A stretch of DNA of 64,000 nt, taken from the NCBI RefSeq assembly GCF_002752655.1, contig NZ_CP023737.1:496001-560000 (forward strand). Reading direction: 5' to 3'. The stretch is from Methylosinus trichosporium OB3b. Lineage in GTDB: Bacteria > Pseudomonadota > Alphaproteobacteria > Rhizobiales > Beijerinckiaceae. Below are positions 44,689-53,515 of the stretch, one piece after another. A program made the translations under genes and the position numbers. Numbering within the stretch: the stretch's first letter is position 1; each line of letters begins with the position of its first letter. The notes beneath the pieces are model-generated. The model did no database searches. It was not told the DNA's origin and saw only the letters and a list, made by a program, of their open reading frames with translations.

Positions 44689-45152
44689 TCGAATTTCTCG
44701 ATAACGACGATACGCGCTTTCCGGCGTTCCTCTGGGTTTCTATTCGACGCCGCCTCGGCATAGCCGCGGCCGAGCGATTCGATGCGGCCCTTGAGACAAT
44801 GCCGGTGGAGTTCCGAGCCGCTGTCGGACGCGAGGCGACGGAAGCGTATTCCGGGCGCCGGCCTGCATGGGAGTTCACCGACCAAATTGCGACGCTTGTC
44901 GAGGACGGCGCCGCAATCCTTCCTGGACGCGATGCGGTTCAGTTCGTTCATGGTGGCGGATCTGCTGCGTCGGATGCGGATTACTGGATAACCGCCCGCA
45001 CCTACGGCGCGTACCGCCAATCCGACGACGACGGCCGGCGCCTTCACGAAGATTTGCTCGTCGTCGCCGAGCTGTTCTCCGCGTCTGGCATCAACGGAAA
45101 TATTCTCGCGTTCGCGAGAGGGCGGCGGCGCGAAAAGGAGGCGCGCCGATGA
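44685..45152 (+). CDS. Hypothetical protein of the small-gene run
   Basis: 155 residues from ATG 44685, overlapping the preceding stop by 4 bp. Acidic N-terminus (MIEFLDNDDTRFPAFL), a central region with AYSGRRPAWEF, and a basic C-terminus ending EARR. No membrane segment, no signal peptide and no recognised domain. Confidence 0.68.
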   Translation: MIEFLDNDDTRFPAFLWVSIRRRLGIAAAERFDAALETMPVEFRAAVGREATEAYSGRRPAWEFTDQIATLVEDGAAILPGRDAVQFVHGGGSAASDADYWITARTYGAYRQSDDDGRRLHEDLLVVAELFSASGINGNILAFARGRRREKEARR

Positions 45153-45568
45153 CTGTCATCGCTCCTCTTCAGATCGCCCCGCTCGGCGCCTCGACGCTCC
45201 GCTTCTTCCGCTCGCCGAGGCCCGGCGCGGATTTCCTGTGGCACGCTTTTGACGATCTTCTCGCCTGCATGGCGCTACCTCGCGATCGGCGCCGGATCTT
45301 CAAGCGCAAGCTCGCCGCCGACTGGCGCGCCGAGGTGAAGACGATCGCGACACGTGACGGTATAGTGACGATCGCCCCGCACTACATGGCACAGGGCCTG
45401 ATTTCGGCGATGATCTCCGAGGGCTATGTGCGCCCGTCCTTCGAGCATGATTACTCGAAAGCCGGCTCCGACGCGCTCTCCAAAATCACGCTCGGCTGGT
45501 CTGCCGGCGAGATCCTTGCGTTCCTTGCTGAGGCGCATAAGCGCGATAACGACGGAGGCGCCGCATGA
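45149..45568 (+). CDS. Hypothetical protein of the small-gene run
   Basis: 139 residues from ATG 45149, overlapping the previous gene by 4 bp and the next by 4 bp. It is a mixed alpha/beta soluble protein with LPRDRRRIFKRKLAADW and LGWSAGEILAFLAEAHKRD near the end. No known domain is recognised. Confidence 0.68.
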   Translation: MTVIAPLQIAPLGASTLRFFRSPRPGADFLWHAFDDLLACMALPRDRRRIFKRKLAADWRAEVKTIATRDGIVTIAPHYMAQGLISAMISEGYVRPSFEHDYSKAGSDALSKITLGWSAGEILAFLAEAHKRDNDGGAA

Positions 45569-46254
45569 CGATCGCCGATCCCCGTCTCGCCCGCTTAGCG
45601 AAGATGCTCGCTTTGCATGACGACGCGGCTGCGACCGATGGCGAACGCGCGGCTTGCCGTCACCTCGGCGAGAAGATCGCCGCCGACCTCGGGATTGAGT
45701 TTTCGCGCGAGGCCATCGAAAAGGCCGGCGGCTTCGAACACGAAAAGCGCAGGGCCTCATCTTACGATTTCGACGTTGACGACTGGCTTCGCGAATGGAT
45801 GGCGATGACGCCGGAGCAGCGGCGAGCCAGCATTCGCGATACCGAAGAGACGCTTCGCCGTTGGGAAGAAAGAGACAAAAAAAGAGAGGAGGAGCGCCGC
45901 GCGGCCGAGGAAGAGCGCGCGCGTCAGAAAGCCGAACGCGACGAAGCTATGCGACGCCAGCGTGAAGAGGAGAAGGCGCGCAAAGAGGCCGAGAACCGGG
46001 CCGAGGAAGCCGAGCGCGAACGCTATCGTCGCGTGAAGGCTGGTATCGAGGCTCCGCAATGGAACGACATAGAGGACGATCATCTTGAATGGCTCGACCG
46101 TATCGAATCGCTCGACCTGTCGGATGAAGATCGAAATTTCATTGAATGCGTTCGAGCAGGCGTGCGCGATCAGCGCCTCGGGATCTACGGCGCTCCCCTT
46201 GCCAAAATGAACGATCTGCTCAAGCGCGCTGCGGCGATGGAGGCGCGCACGTGA
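45565..46254 (+). CDS. Coiled-coil protein with a DUF2786-like start
   Basis: 229 residues. Residues 1-45 (LARLAKMLALHDDAAATDGERAA) resemble the start of DUF2786 proteins, although the match is short. A highly charged helix (about 85-155) made almost entirely of Glu, Arg, Lys and Ala follows, then a C-terminal helical domain (about 160-229). The charged helix is a long single coiled coil. Function unknown; it may be a scaffold or a DNA-interacting factor. Confidence 0.7.
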   Translation: MTIADPRLARLAKMLALHDDAAATDGERAACRHLGEKIAADLGIEFSREAIEKAGGFEHEKRRASSYDFDVDDWLREWMAMTPEQRRASIRDTEETLRRWEERDKKREEERRAAEEERARQKAERDEAMRRQREEEKARKEAENRAEEAERERYRRVKAGIEAPQWNDIEDDHLEWLDRIESLDLSDEDRNFIECVRAGVRDQRLGIYGAPLAKMNDLLKRAAAMEART

Positions 46255-46508
46255 GCAAGCCTCTCAACAAACGCCAGCGCGAGGCCATGCAGCGCGACGA
46301 CGGCGGATTCACCGCGGGCCTGTTGCGCTCGCATATCATCGACGTACTCGGCGACGTGCCACGTCTTGCGCTCGGCGCAACTGTAGCGCTGGACTTCGCT
46401 GACGACCCGCTCGCCTACGACATGCTCGCCGCTATCGTCGCCGCCGTGCGAGAAGCGGCGACGAGCATGAACGAGTTGCAGCGCGAGACGAGAAAGGGGG
46501 CTGAATGA
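46251..46508 (+). CDS. Hypothetical protein, GTG start
   Basis: 85 residues from GTG 46251, which overlaps the preceding TGA by 3 bp and is the only start giving coupled translation. It has an LNKRQREAMQRDDGGF start and a hydrophobic helix region (VPRLALGATVALDFADDPLAYDMLAAIVAA). The stop overlaps the ATPase start by 4 bp. No family recognised. Confidence 0.65.
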   Translation: MSKPLNKRQREAMQRDDGGFTAGLLRSHIIDVLGDVPRLALGATVALDFADDPLAYDMLAAIVAAVREAATSMNELQRETRKGAE

Positions 46509-47653
46509 GTCGCCCCGTCGCGCTTGACGATTTCAATATTGTGCCTGGCGAGCCGGCTGCGCCCGAGCGGCGGAAGTTCACACTCGAGCCGTTCGGTTCA
46601 ATCATCTTCGAATCGGCCGGCGAATGGCTCGTCAAACGAATGCTCCCCCGCCAGGGCGTCGGCGCATTCTACGGCGCCTCGCAGAGCTTCAAGAGCTTCC
46701 TCGTCTCCGATCTCGCCCTCTATGTCGCGCTCGGGTGGGAATGGGCCGGACGGCGCGTCACACAAGCGCCCGCCGTCTACATCGCGGCCGAAGGCGCAGC
46801 CGGACTGCGCAAGCGCAAGGTCGGCTTCGAACGCTCGCACGGCGACCTTCCGGCGAACGTTCCGTTCTTCCTGATCGGCGCAGCGCCGAACCTCGGAACC
46901 GAGCAAGGCGACCTCGCTACGCTCATTGCTGCGATCGAATCCGAGGGCGTCACTCCCGGACTAATCGTCGTCGACACGCTCGCCCAAGCTCTCGGCGCCG
47001 GCGACGAGAACGGCGGCGGCATGATTACCTTCGTCGCCAACGCAACAGCCCTCGCCAATCACTTCCGCGCCTTCGTCCTGATCGTCCATCACGTCGGGCT
47101 CGGCGACGACAAGCGGATGCGCGGGCATAGTAGCCTGATCGGCGCTTTAGACGCTCAAATCCTGTGCGAGCGCCGCGATGGCGAGCTGTTCACTACCTTG
47201 ACACTGCAAAAGCTCAAAGACGAGGAATCGCGCGTCAAGCTCGCCGCGCACCTTTCCCGCGTCGTCATCGGACAAGACGAAGACGGCGAGGACGTGTCGA
47301 CCCTGATCGTCGACCGCATCGAAGAAGTCGACGCCGCCCCAAGGGCGAGTGCGCCGAAGTCGATTCCAGCGTCTCAGCGCCTCTTCATGGAAGTGGTCGC
47401 GCTGGCGATCGACGAAGACGGCGAGCGGTTCCACCCCTTCCCGGACGGCCCGCCCGTGCGCGCCGTGGCCGACGACATCGTTCGGGAGCGATACTACGCC
47501 CGCATCGCCGAGAAGCCGAGGCCGGACGATACGCCGAAGAAGCTCGCTGATCGCCAGCGGCAGGCGTTCAACGTCGCCGTCAAGGCGAACCTCAACGCCA
47601 AGCGCATCATCGCAGGCGGGAAAAACAGCGAGCGCGTGCTGTGGCTCCCGTAA
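46505..47653 (+). CDS. RepA-like AAA ATPase (RecA-fold)
   Basis: 382 residues. The nucleotide-binding core has a Walker A-like GASQSFKSF (G57 to S64), a strand motif VYIAAEGAAGLRKR, a Walker B region LIVVDTLAQALG (Asp) and a HHVG-DD-RMRGHSSL segment, as in the RepA/AAA_25 hexameric helicases of plasmids and phages. The C-terminal part (about 285-382) is a helical DNA-binding-like domain. It is the last gene of the small-gene run and is followed by a cluster of inverted and direct repeats, so it may initiate replication of the excised element. Confidence 0.85.
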   Translation: MSRPVALDDFNIVPGEPAAPERRKFTLEPFGSIIFESAGEWLVKRMLPRQGVGAFYGASQSFKSFLVSDLALYVALGWEWAGRRVTQAPAVYIAAEGAAGLRKRKVGFERSHGDLPANVPFFLIGAAPNLGTEQGDLATLIAAIESEGVTPGLIVVDTLAQALGAGDENGGGMITFVANATALANHFRAFVLIVHHVGLGDDKRMRGHSSLIGALDAQILCERRDGELFTTLTLQKLKDEESRVKLAAHLSRVVIGQDEDGEDVSTLIVDRIEEVDAAPRASAPKSIPASQRLFMEVVALAIDEDGERFHPFPDGPPVRAVADDIVRERYYARIAEKPRPDDTPKKLADRQRQAFNVAVKANLNAKRIIAGGKNSERVLWLP

Positions 47654-47657
47654 CCCG

Positions 47658-47775
47658 CCGTGAGCGTGAGGAACGTGAGGGTCTTATAGACCCCCCTCAC
47701 GCTCGCTCACGGTCCCTCCCGGCTTTGGTGCGTGAGAAATTCGGAAATCTCACGCTTTCTCACGCTCGCTCACGG
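47658..47775. repeat. Cluster of CGTGAG/CTCACG dyads and a 16-bp direct repeat
   Basis: TCACGCTCGCTCACGG occurs at 47697-47712 and again at 47760-47775. CCGTGAGCGTGAGG at 47658-47671 is an imperfect inverted partner of the first copy. GTGAGGGTC with GACCCCCCTCAC forms a hairpin, and CGTGAGA (47731-47737) pairs with TCTCACG (47748-47754). The block directly follows the RepA-like ATPase gene. It could be an iteron-type origin or a strong terminator for the upstream genes. It fills about a third of the 370-bp gap to 48024; the rest holds only the promoter below and a 14-mer repeat. Confidence 0.7.
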
Positions 47776-47964
47776 TTCCGCAGCAATGGGCAAAAGGGTG
47801 GAATAGGACGGCCAGACGAAACCGCAGGTTGCATCTATCGACGGCCTATTGGCGGGCCTGTGGCGATCGGCTCGACGCGGCCGAGTGGCGTTTCGGGGCC
47901 GATATCCTGTAGCAGCAGTTCATGAGACAGGCGCTCTGTCTGAAAATGTCTCGTAATGTCAATA

Positions 47965-47993
47965 TTGTAGACTTAGTTATATCGCGCTATGAT
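47965..47993 (+). promoter_or_regulatory. Sigma-70-like promoter
   Basis: TTGTAG (47965-47970) and TATGAT (47988-47993) are separated by 17 bp and lie in an AT-rich patch, 30 bp before the start codon at 48024. The -10 box matches the consensus at five of six bases. It probably drives the packaging genes. Confidence 0.55.
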
Positions 47994-48023
47994 TTTCAGG
48001 GTAACGAAAGGGTAGACATTCGC

Positions 48024-48458
48024 ATGAGTTCCGAGCCATTGGACGCCGTGATTCGTCCACCGCGCACGGCCCGCTTCCGGGCCGTCGTGCCATCGAAGCA
48101 GAATCGCTCGCTTCTCTCGAACTGCGCCGTCGCCCTGCCGGGCTCGGACGGCCGTTCGGCCGAGGCTCGCCGGTTCCGCGACTTGGTTGTCGCCTATCTC
48201 GCGCCGCTCGGCGATATCGACTCGCTGCCTGCGGACGTTATCGCGCTCGGCCGCAGCGCCGCCGCTCTGGCGATGAAATCAGAGCAGATGCAAGCCCAAA
48301 TCGTCGAGGGCGTGAAGGTGAATCACGACGACCTCGCCCGGACAGCAAACGCCCTGAGCCGCGCGCTCTCGACGCTGCGCCGGCTGCGCACGGCGCCGAC
48401 GAAGGGGCCGAGCCTCATTGAAGCGATTGCCGCCCGTCACCGAAAGGAAGCTGAATGA
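48024..48458 (+). CDS. Hypothetical protein; possible small-terminase position
   Basis: 144 residues from ATG 48024; upstream codons in frame are open but lie across the promoter. It has a basic N-terminal tail, a helical centre (RFRDLVVAYLAPLGDIDSL and VIALGRSAAALAMKSEQMQ) and a C-terminal LRRLR-rich helix. Its place two genes before terminase large subunit fits a small terminase, but no helix-turn-helix is evident, so this is positional inference only. Confidence 0.6.
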   Translation: MSSEPLDAVIRPPRTARFRAVVPSKQNRSLLSNCAVALPGSDGRSAEARRFRDLVVAYLAPLGDIDSLPADVIALGRSAAALAMKSEQMQAQIVEGVKVNHDDLARTANALSRALSTLRRLRTAPTKGPSLIEAIAARHRKEAE

Positions 48459-48748
48459 CTCTCTCCGAACTTATCACCGCCCGCGCCGAGGCTGGCGCGG
48501 CTTATGTCGCCGCCGTCGCCGAGTTGCGCTCGACCATCATCGAATTGGCCGCGCTCGACGCGACGCTCGCGAACCTGAACGTCTCGACCTCCCCGAATCC
48601 GCCGGCGACGTTCTTTCAGCTTGCCAGCGACCATTGGCAGCATCTTCTCCGCCATCCCGATTTCGTCGCCGGCTTCGCTCCCCTCTTGCCGGAGGTGAAC
48701 GACCGCCGCGATCTGTTAATCGCCTGCTATCCGTCCCCCGAGGGCTAA
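48455..48748 (+). CDS. Hypothetical protein
   Basis: 97 residues, overlapping the preceding gene by 4 bp. The first half is a long amphipathic helix (LSELITARAEAGAAYVAAVAEL) and the second half has conserved aromatic residues. No domain recognised. It lies between the putative small-terminase gene and the large terminase. Confidence 0.6.
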   Translation: MTLSELITARAEAGAAYVAAVAELRSTIIELAALDATLANLNVSTSPNPPATFFQLASDHWQHLLRHPDFVAGFAPLLPEVNDRRDLLIACYPSPEG

Positions 48749-48769
48749 GACCTGAAGCCCCTCGTCACC

Positions 48770-50218
48770 ATGCGCCAAGCCCTGGCCGATCCTGACTTGC
48801 TCGGATCGGTCCTTGCCGGCGAGTCTTGGGCGAGCTGGCGCGCGCTGCTGATCGCCGCAATGGGCGAGGCCCTGACCGACGAAGAGCGGCCGATCTTCGA
48901 AACGCTATCTGGACGGGCTGCAGAGCCTCAACAGAGGGTTGAAGAGCTTTGGGCCATAATTGGCCGCCGCGGCGGGAAATCGCGCGCAGCGGCCGTTCTG
49001 GGCGCTTACGTTGCGGGGCTCTGCGATTGGTCCGAGTTCCGGGCGCCGGGCGAGCGGCTGCTGCTGCCGATCATGTCCGCGACCGTCTGGCAGGCGGTGC
49101 GCATCAAGAATTATTTGGACGGCGTTTTTGCGCTTCCGGCCTTCGCGGAAATGGTTGAGAGCAATGCGGCCGAGGCGATATCGCTGAAGAGCTATGTCGA
49201 CATCGAATGCAGGCCGGCGAGCTTCAGGACATCGCGCGGCGCGACGCTGATCGGCGCGATTGTCGACGAGGTTGCATTTCTTCGGCAGGAAGGGACCGCG
49301 AATCCTGATCGCGAGATATTGAACGCGCTGCGTCCCGGCTTAGCGACGACGGCGGGGATGTTGGTTTGCATCAGCTCGCCTCATGCGAGACGCGGCGAGT
49401 TGTACCGCGCTTTCCGCGATCATCACGGCCCGGCCGGCGACCCGGCGATTTTGGTTGCGCGAGCATCGTCTCTCGTCATGAATCCGACCTTATCCCCGCA
49501 AGTCATTCGGCGCGCATTCGAGCGTGACGCCGCGGTTGCTGCCGCCGAGTACGGGGGCCAATTTCGTGTCGACGTTGAAAGCTTTGTGTCGCGCGAAGTG
49601 GTAGAGGCCGCAGTCGTCGCGGATCGTTTCGAACTTCCGCCATGCGCTGGCGTCAAATATGTGGCGTTCACCGATCCAAGCGGCGGCAGTTCCGACGCGA
49701 TGACGCTTGCGATTGCGCATCGGGATAGCGACAAGATCATCATAGACGCAATTCGCGTTGCGACGCCGCCGTTCTCGCCGGATAGCGTGACGGCAGACTT
49801 CGCCGAGACAATGCGCCTCTATCACGTGTCAGAAGTGACCGGCGACCGCTATGCGGGCGAATGGCCGCGCGAACGATTTCGCGTTCACGGTATCGAATAC
49901 AAGCTCGCCGAAAAGCCGAAGAGCGATCTGTATCGCGACGCATTGCCGCAATTGAATGCGGGCCGCGTCGAGCTGCTGGATCATCCGAAGCTGATAGAGC
50001 AGCTATGCAGTCTTGAACGCCGCACGGCGCGCGGCGGACGCGACTCGATCGATCATCCGCCGCAGGGCCATGATGATATCGCGAACTGTGTCGCGGGCGC
50101 GATCAATCTGCTTTCGCAACCATATGCTGCGCCCGTCGCGGCGTTCGGCGTCTATTCGTCATCGCCGAGCCCTTACGCGCGGCGCAGCAATCTCTCAGGG
50201 ACGTATTCGAATGCTTGA
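48770..50218 (+). CDS. Phage terminase large subunit
   Basis: 482 residues. The N-terminal ATPase has IGRRGGKSRA as Walker A (about 64-72) and the hydrophobic strand IGAIVDEVAFL as Walker B, with Asp-Glu at about 166-167. The C-terminal nuclease (about 285-470) has the acidic clusters FTDPSGG-SDAM and HDDIANC. By family knowledge it pumps and cuts concatemeric DNA into procapsids. ATG 48770 has no clear ribosome site; a CTG 18 bp upstream is in frame and may be the real start. Confidence 0.9.
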   Translation: MRQALADPDLLGSVLAGESWASWRALLIAAMGEALTDEERPIFETLSGRAAEPQQRVEELWAIIGRRGGKSRAAAVLGAYVAGLCDWSEFRAPGERLLLPIMSATVWQAVRIKNYLDGVFALPAFAEMVESNAAEAISLKSYVDIECRPASFRTSRGATLIGAIVDEVAFLRQEGTANPDREILNALRPGLATTAGMLVCISSPHARRGELYRAFRDHHGPAGDPAILVARASSLVMNPTLSPQVIRRAFERDAAVAAAEYGGQFRVDVESFVSREVVEAAVVADRFELPPCAGVKYVAFTDPSGGSSDAMTLAIAHRDSDKIIIDAIRVATPPFSPDSVTADFAETMRLYHVSEVTGDRYAGEWPRERFRVHGIEYKLAEKPKSDLYRDALPQLNAGRVELLDHPKLIEQLCSLERRTARGGRDSIDHPPQGHDDIANCVAGAINLLSQPYAAPVAAFGVYSSSPSPYARRSNLSGTYSNA

Positions 50219-51737
50219 ACGCGAAAAAACCGTCGACACGCCGAGCGCGGATCATGACGCGATGGCGCTCTATTGGCGCACGGTCGCGGATATTCTCGGC
50301 GGGATAGAGACGATGCGCCGCGGCGGCTCGCGACATCTTCCGCGCTTTCCCGAAGAGTCGGATGCTGATTATAAGTTCCGGCTTTCTCAAACGAAGCTGA
50401 CGAACATATTCGGCGACATTCTCGACACATTGGCGGCGAAGCCTTTCACGAAAGAGGTCGCGCTCGTCGATGGTAGCGCTTCGCCGAAGATTGCCGCGCT
50501 CGCCGAAGATATCGACGGGCAGGGAACGAATTTGCATCGCTTCGCGGCCTCGCTATTTCACGATGGTTTGCGCGATGCGATTGTTTGGCTCTTCGTCGAC
50601 TACACCTCGAATGTTCCGCAAGACGCGACTGTCGCGACGGAGAAGGCGCTCGGCGCTCGGCCCTATTTCGTCAGGCTCGCCGCCGACAACATGCTGGACG
50701 TGCGAACCGCATCTATCGATGGCGAGGAACAATTCATCCTTGCTCGCTGGCGTGAAAGAAGCGTCGTCAAGGATGGCGAATGGGGCGAAAAGATGGTCGA
50801 GCGCGTTCGCGTCGTGAAGCGCGAAGCGATCGACGCCGAGGGCGAGGCGACGCGATATGCTCCGGCGACGTGGGAGCTTTGGGAGCGCGTCGAGACGCCG
50901 AACCGCTATCCTGGCAATGAATGGCAGATTGTCGACGCCGGCGAGATATCGCTCGGCGTTATTCCGCTCGTTCCGTTCGTCACGGGCCGCCGCGTCGGCG
51001 GATCGTGGCGGATCGAACCGCCGCTTCGTGCTGCCGCTGAATTGCAGATCGAACTTTATCAGCAAGAAAGCGGGCTCAAATTCCTCAAAGAAATGTGCTG
51101 CTATCCCATGCTGTCGGGAAATGGCGTGACGCCTGACAAAGACGCCGCCGGCAATGCGGCGCCGATTCGTGTCGGGCCGAAGTCTGTCCTCTATTCGCCG
51201 ATGGATTCGAACGGCCGCTATGGTGAATGGAAATTCATCGAGCCGCAAGCGACGACGATGCGCGTCTTGATGGACGACATCAAAGAGACGCAGCAACAGT
51301 TACGCGAGCTTGGACGCCAGCCTCTCACGGCGCAATCTGGCAATCTCACCACTGTCACGACGGCATTCGCAGCGACGAAGGCGAACAGCGTGATTTCCGC
51401 ATGGGCGCTCGAATTGAAAGACGTGCTGGAAGCCGGCTTCGTCTATGTCGCGGCGTGGATTAAGGACCCGAGCGAAGCCGAGATTTTCGTGAACACCGAC
51501 ATCGCGAGCGGCATTCCCGACGACCGCGGAATCGATGCACTTCTCGAAGCGCGGAAGAATGGCGATCTAAGTCGCGCAACGCTGCTCGAGGAAATGAAAC
51601 GCCGCGACATGCTCGGGCCAGAGTTCACGCTCGAACGTGAAGACGAGCGCCTTCTCGACGAAGCGCCGGGAGAACCCGACGACGACGAATATTCCGCAAC
51701 GAACGTGACACCGCTCCGGCCGGCTTCGAATCAATGA
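50211..51737 (+). CDS. DUF4055 portal-like phage protein
   Basis: 508 residues from ATG 50211, overlapping the terminase stop by 8 bp. Similarity to DUF4055 is spread through the protein: YKFRLSQTKLTNIFGDILDTLAAKPF early, VDYTS, IPLVPFVTGRR and LYQQESGLKF in the middle, and a helical stretch with IKETQQQLRELG. The C-terminus is acidic (GEPDDDEYS). DUF4055 proteins sit in portal position after terminase in many phages, and the size is right for a portal. Confidence 0.82.
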   Translation: MLEREKTVDTPSADHDAMALYWRTVADILGGIETMRRGGSRHLPRFPEESDADYKFRLSQTKLTNIFGDILDTLAAKPFTKEVALVDGSASPKIAALAEDIDGQGTNLHRFAASLFHDGLRDAIVWLFVDYTSNVPQDATVATEKALGARPYFVRLAADNMLDVRTASIDGEEQFILARWRERSVVKDGEWGEKMVERVRVVKREAIDAEGEATRYAPATWELWERVETPNRYPGNEWQIVDAGEISLGVIPLVPFVTGRRVGGSWRIEPPLRAAAELQIELYQQESGLKFLKEMCCYPMLSGNGVTPDKDAAGNAAPIRVGPKSVLYSPMDSNGRYGEWKFIEPQATTMRVLMDDIKETQQQLRELGRQPLTAQSGNLTTVTTAFAATKANSVISAWALELKDVLEAGFVYVAAWIKDPSEAEIFVNTDIASGIPDDRGIDALLEARKNGDLSRATLLEEMKRRDMLGPEFTLEREDERLLDEAPGEPDDDEYSATNVTPLRPASNQ

Positions 51738-51747
51738 GGGACTGACG

Positions 51748-52365
51748 ATGGACAGATTGCAGAACTTGCTCGCCGATCAGGAACGCGACGCCGCGGCGAT
51801 CGACCGGGCCGTCGCGGCGGCGCAGGTGCGAGTTCAGGCGCTCGACAAAGACCTGCGCGCCGACGTGCTACGCGACCGTGAGGCCGAGCTTCGTCTCGAG
51901 GCGTTACGCGGGCTGACGGAGACGCGCCGCGCCATGCTGGAGCGCGCGGAAGCCGCACAGGCGCAGGCTCGCCGGCTGACGCCCGAGGCGGAACGTCGCG
52001 CGGCTCGGTTCCACAATGACGACGCCGTTCATGCGAGCATGTCGATTGCGACCTATGCGCGCCTGGAACGAACGTCGACTCCCGAGCTGATGGAACATCT
52101 CGCGGACGCGATCGAAGATCGCAATCTCGCGCTCGCCGAGGCCGTCCGGCTCGAGTTCGGTCGCCGCAATGACGCGGGGCCTTTGCGCGAACAGTTCGCC
52201 GGGCTGTTCGGTCGCCTCCGCAGTCCTGCGGCCGAAGAGGCGAAGCAGGCCGTGAGTCGCATCGCCGGCCTATCGGGCCTTGCTGCCGAACGCCTGCTCA
52301 CCTTGGAGCGCGGGCGCGGCGATGCTGCCGCGCGCTTGGCTGCGGCGCGCATGATGGCGGCGTAA
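51748..52365 (+). CDS. Hypothetical coiled-coil protein of the packaging module
   Basis: 205 residues, nearly all helical, rich in Ala, Arg, Glu and Leu. It has an N-terminal coiled coil (about 1-85) and a second helical part (about 95-205). No signal peptide. It follows the portal gene by 10 bp, where scaffold or head genes would normally stand, but it does not resemble a scaffold protease or a capsid. Confidence 0.65.
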   Translation: MDRLQNLLADQERDAAAIDRAVAAAQVRVQALDKDLRADVLRDREAELRLEALRGLTETRRAMLERAEAAQAQARRLTPEAERRAARFHNDDAVHASMSIATYARLERTSTPELMEHLADAIEDRNLALAEAVRLEFGRRNDAGPLREQFAGLFGRLRSPAAEEAKQAVSRIAGLSGLAAERLLTLERGRGDAAARLAAARMMAA

Positions 52366-52383
52366 TCTGCGAGGAGAAAAACC

Positions 52384-53004
52384 ATGACTCCGATTGAAAA
52401 TCTCCGCCCGCGCGTCAATGCGAAACACGCCGATCTTGTCGACGTTTTCGCGGGCGTCGCAAACGTCTTCGCCGCTGCCGCGACGAAGAAGGCCGAGCTT
52501 GCCTCATCCGGCCGGCTCACCTCCGCGGGCGTCAACGCAGAGCTGCAAGGATGGCTCGCGAAGGGCGTGCTGCCTCAGTTGCGCCGCGCGGAAAAGCTCG
52601 TCTCGGACGGCCGGGCCGCGCTGGCGGATCGGCGCAAGGCGCTCTCGGCTCCGGCGATCGATCGCGCGGACACGGCCCGCGCGGCGCATCGGCAGGAAGC
52701 GCGCGCCTATCTGCGAACGCTGAATGCCGGTCAGCAGGCCGAGCTTTTGTTCAAAGGCGATCCGCTGTTCGCCGAGGCCGCTCTCGAGCTGCCTGCGCTT
52801 TCGGGCGTCCAACCCGATCTTATCGACAAGGCCCGAGCGGCGTTCGCGGCGCGCTCGGCGCCGGACATCATGGCGCAGATCGACGAGCGCGAGGAATCGC
52901 TCTCGGCGCTCGGCGCGGCCGTGGAAATGGCGAAGGGGAACTTGCGACGCGAAGTCCAGCCGGACGGACAGAGCTTCGATAGTTGGTTCGCCGAGGCGCA
53001 ATGA
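52384..53004 (+). CDS. Hypothetical helical protein of the packaging module
   Basis: 206 residues with GAGGAG upstream. Helical and Ala-rich, with a LVDVFAGVANVFAAAATKKAEL start and a C-terminal NLRREVQPDGQSFDSWF segment. No domain is recognised. It is coupled by a 4-bp overlap to a short following frame. Confidence 0.65.
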   Translation: MTPIENLRPRVNAKHADLVDVFAGVANVFAAAATKKAELASSGRLTSAGVNAELQGWLAKGVLPQLRRAEKLVSDGRAALADRRKALSAPAIDRADTARAAHRQEARAYLRTLNAGQQAELLFKGDPLFAEAALELPALSGVQPDLIDKARAAFAARSAPDIMAQIDEREESLSALGAAVEMAKGNLRREVQPDGQSFDSWFAEAQ

Positions 53005-53180
53005 CGCTCGACAAAGGCGTCGAGCTGGACGCGCTGGCGAAGATGGCGTTGGCTTTGCAGCGCGGCACCGTGCCGCGCTACTCCTTCTTCGGTCTTGTTT
53101 TTATGTTCTCTTCACGGCGAAGCTCTCAACGTCTTCGAGCGTCATTTCGTATTGCCGATGGACGCAGCCGGCGACAATAG
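53001..53180 (+). CDS. Short frame ending the plus-strand packaging module, possibly truncated
   Basis: 59 residues from ATG 53001, overlapping the preceding stop by 4 bp. Residues 1-30 (LDKGVELDALAKMALALQRG) look like genuine phage coding sequence. From about 53085 the composition changes and the rest reads antisense to the minus-strand gene at 53101-53316. This fits a gene cut by a deletion that removed downstream head and tail genes. Confidence 0.45.
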   Translation: MTLDKGVELDALAKMALALQRGTVPRYSFFGLVFMFSSRRSSQRLRASFRIADGRSRRQ

Positions 53181-53316
53181 CGTTCGACTGGTCGCCGATC
53201 TGGTAGCCGGTTCCGTATTCGCGCCGAAGCCATGATCGGGCGGGCGTCTTGTGAAGACGATAGCCGGCCTTTGTAAGTGCTCGGCGAGCGCGATCTTCTC
53301 TGATTTTTTCAGACAT
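53101..53316 (-). CDS. Conserved small hypothetical protein (alphaproteobacterial type)
   Basis: 71 residues from ATG 53314-53316. The pattern RRALTKAGYRLHKTP-R-W near the start, G-GYQIGDQSNAIVAG in the middle and MTLEDVESF near the end matches a small protein widespread in Rhizobiales, where its role is unknown. It is on the opposite strand to the packaging module. Confidence 0.72.
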   Translation of the reverse strand: MSEKIREDRARRALTKAGYRLHKTPARSWLRREYGTGYQIGDQSNAIVAGCVHRQYEMTLEDVESFAVKRT

Positions 53317-53515
53317 GCGACAGCATCCCATTGATTGGGATTCCCACCGTCGCGTTGCGTGGCTCCCGTGCGGCTCGCGTGTGGGTATATGCGAGAGGCC
53401 GGTCGCGGTTGTCCGCGAGCACAAGAGCGCTCTACCGCGATCGGGAGCGCGTGTCTACTCTGCTCGCGCCGCGGCGATCTCGTCGGCTTCGATCATCATC
53501 ACCATTCTTTCGGCC

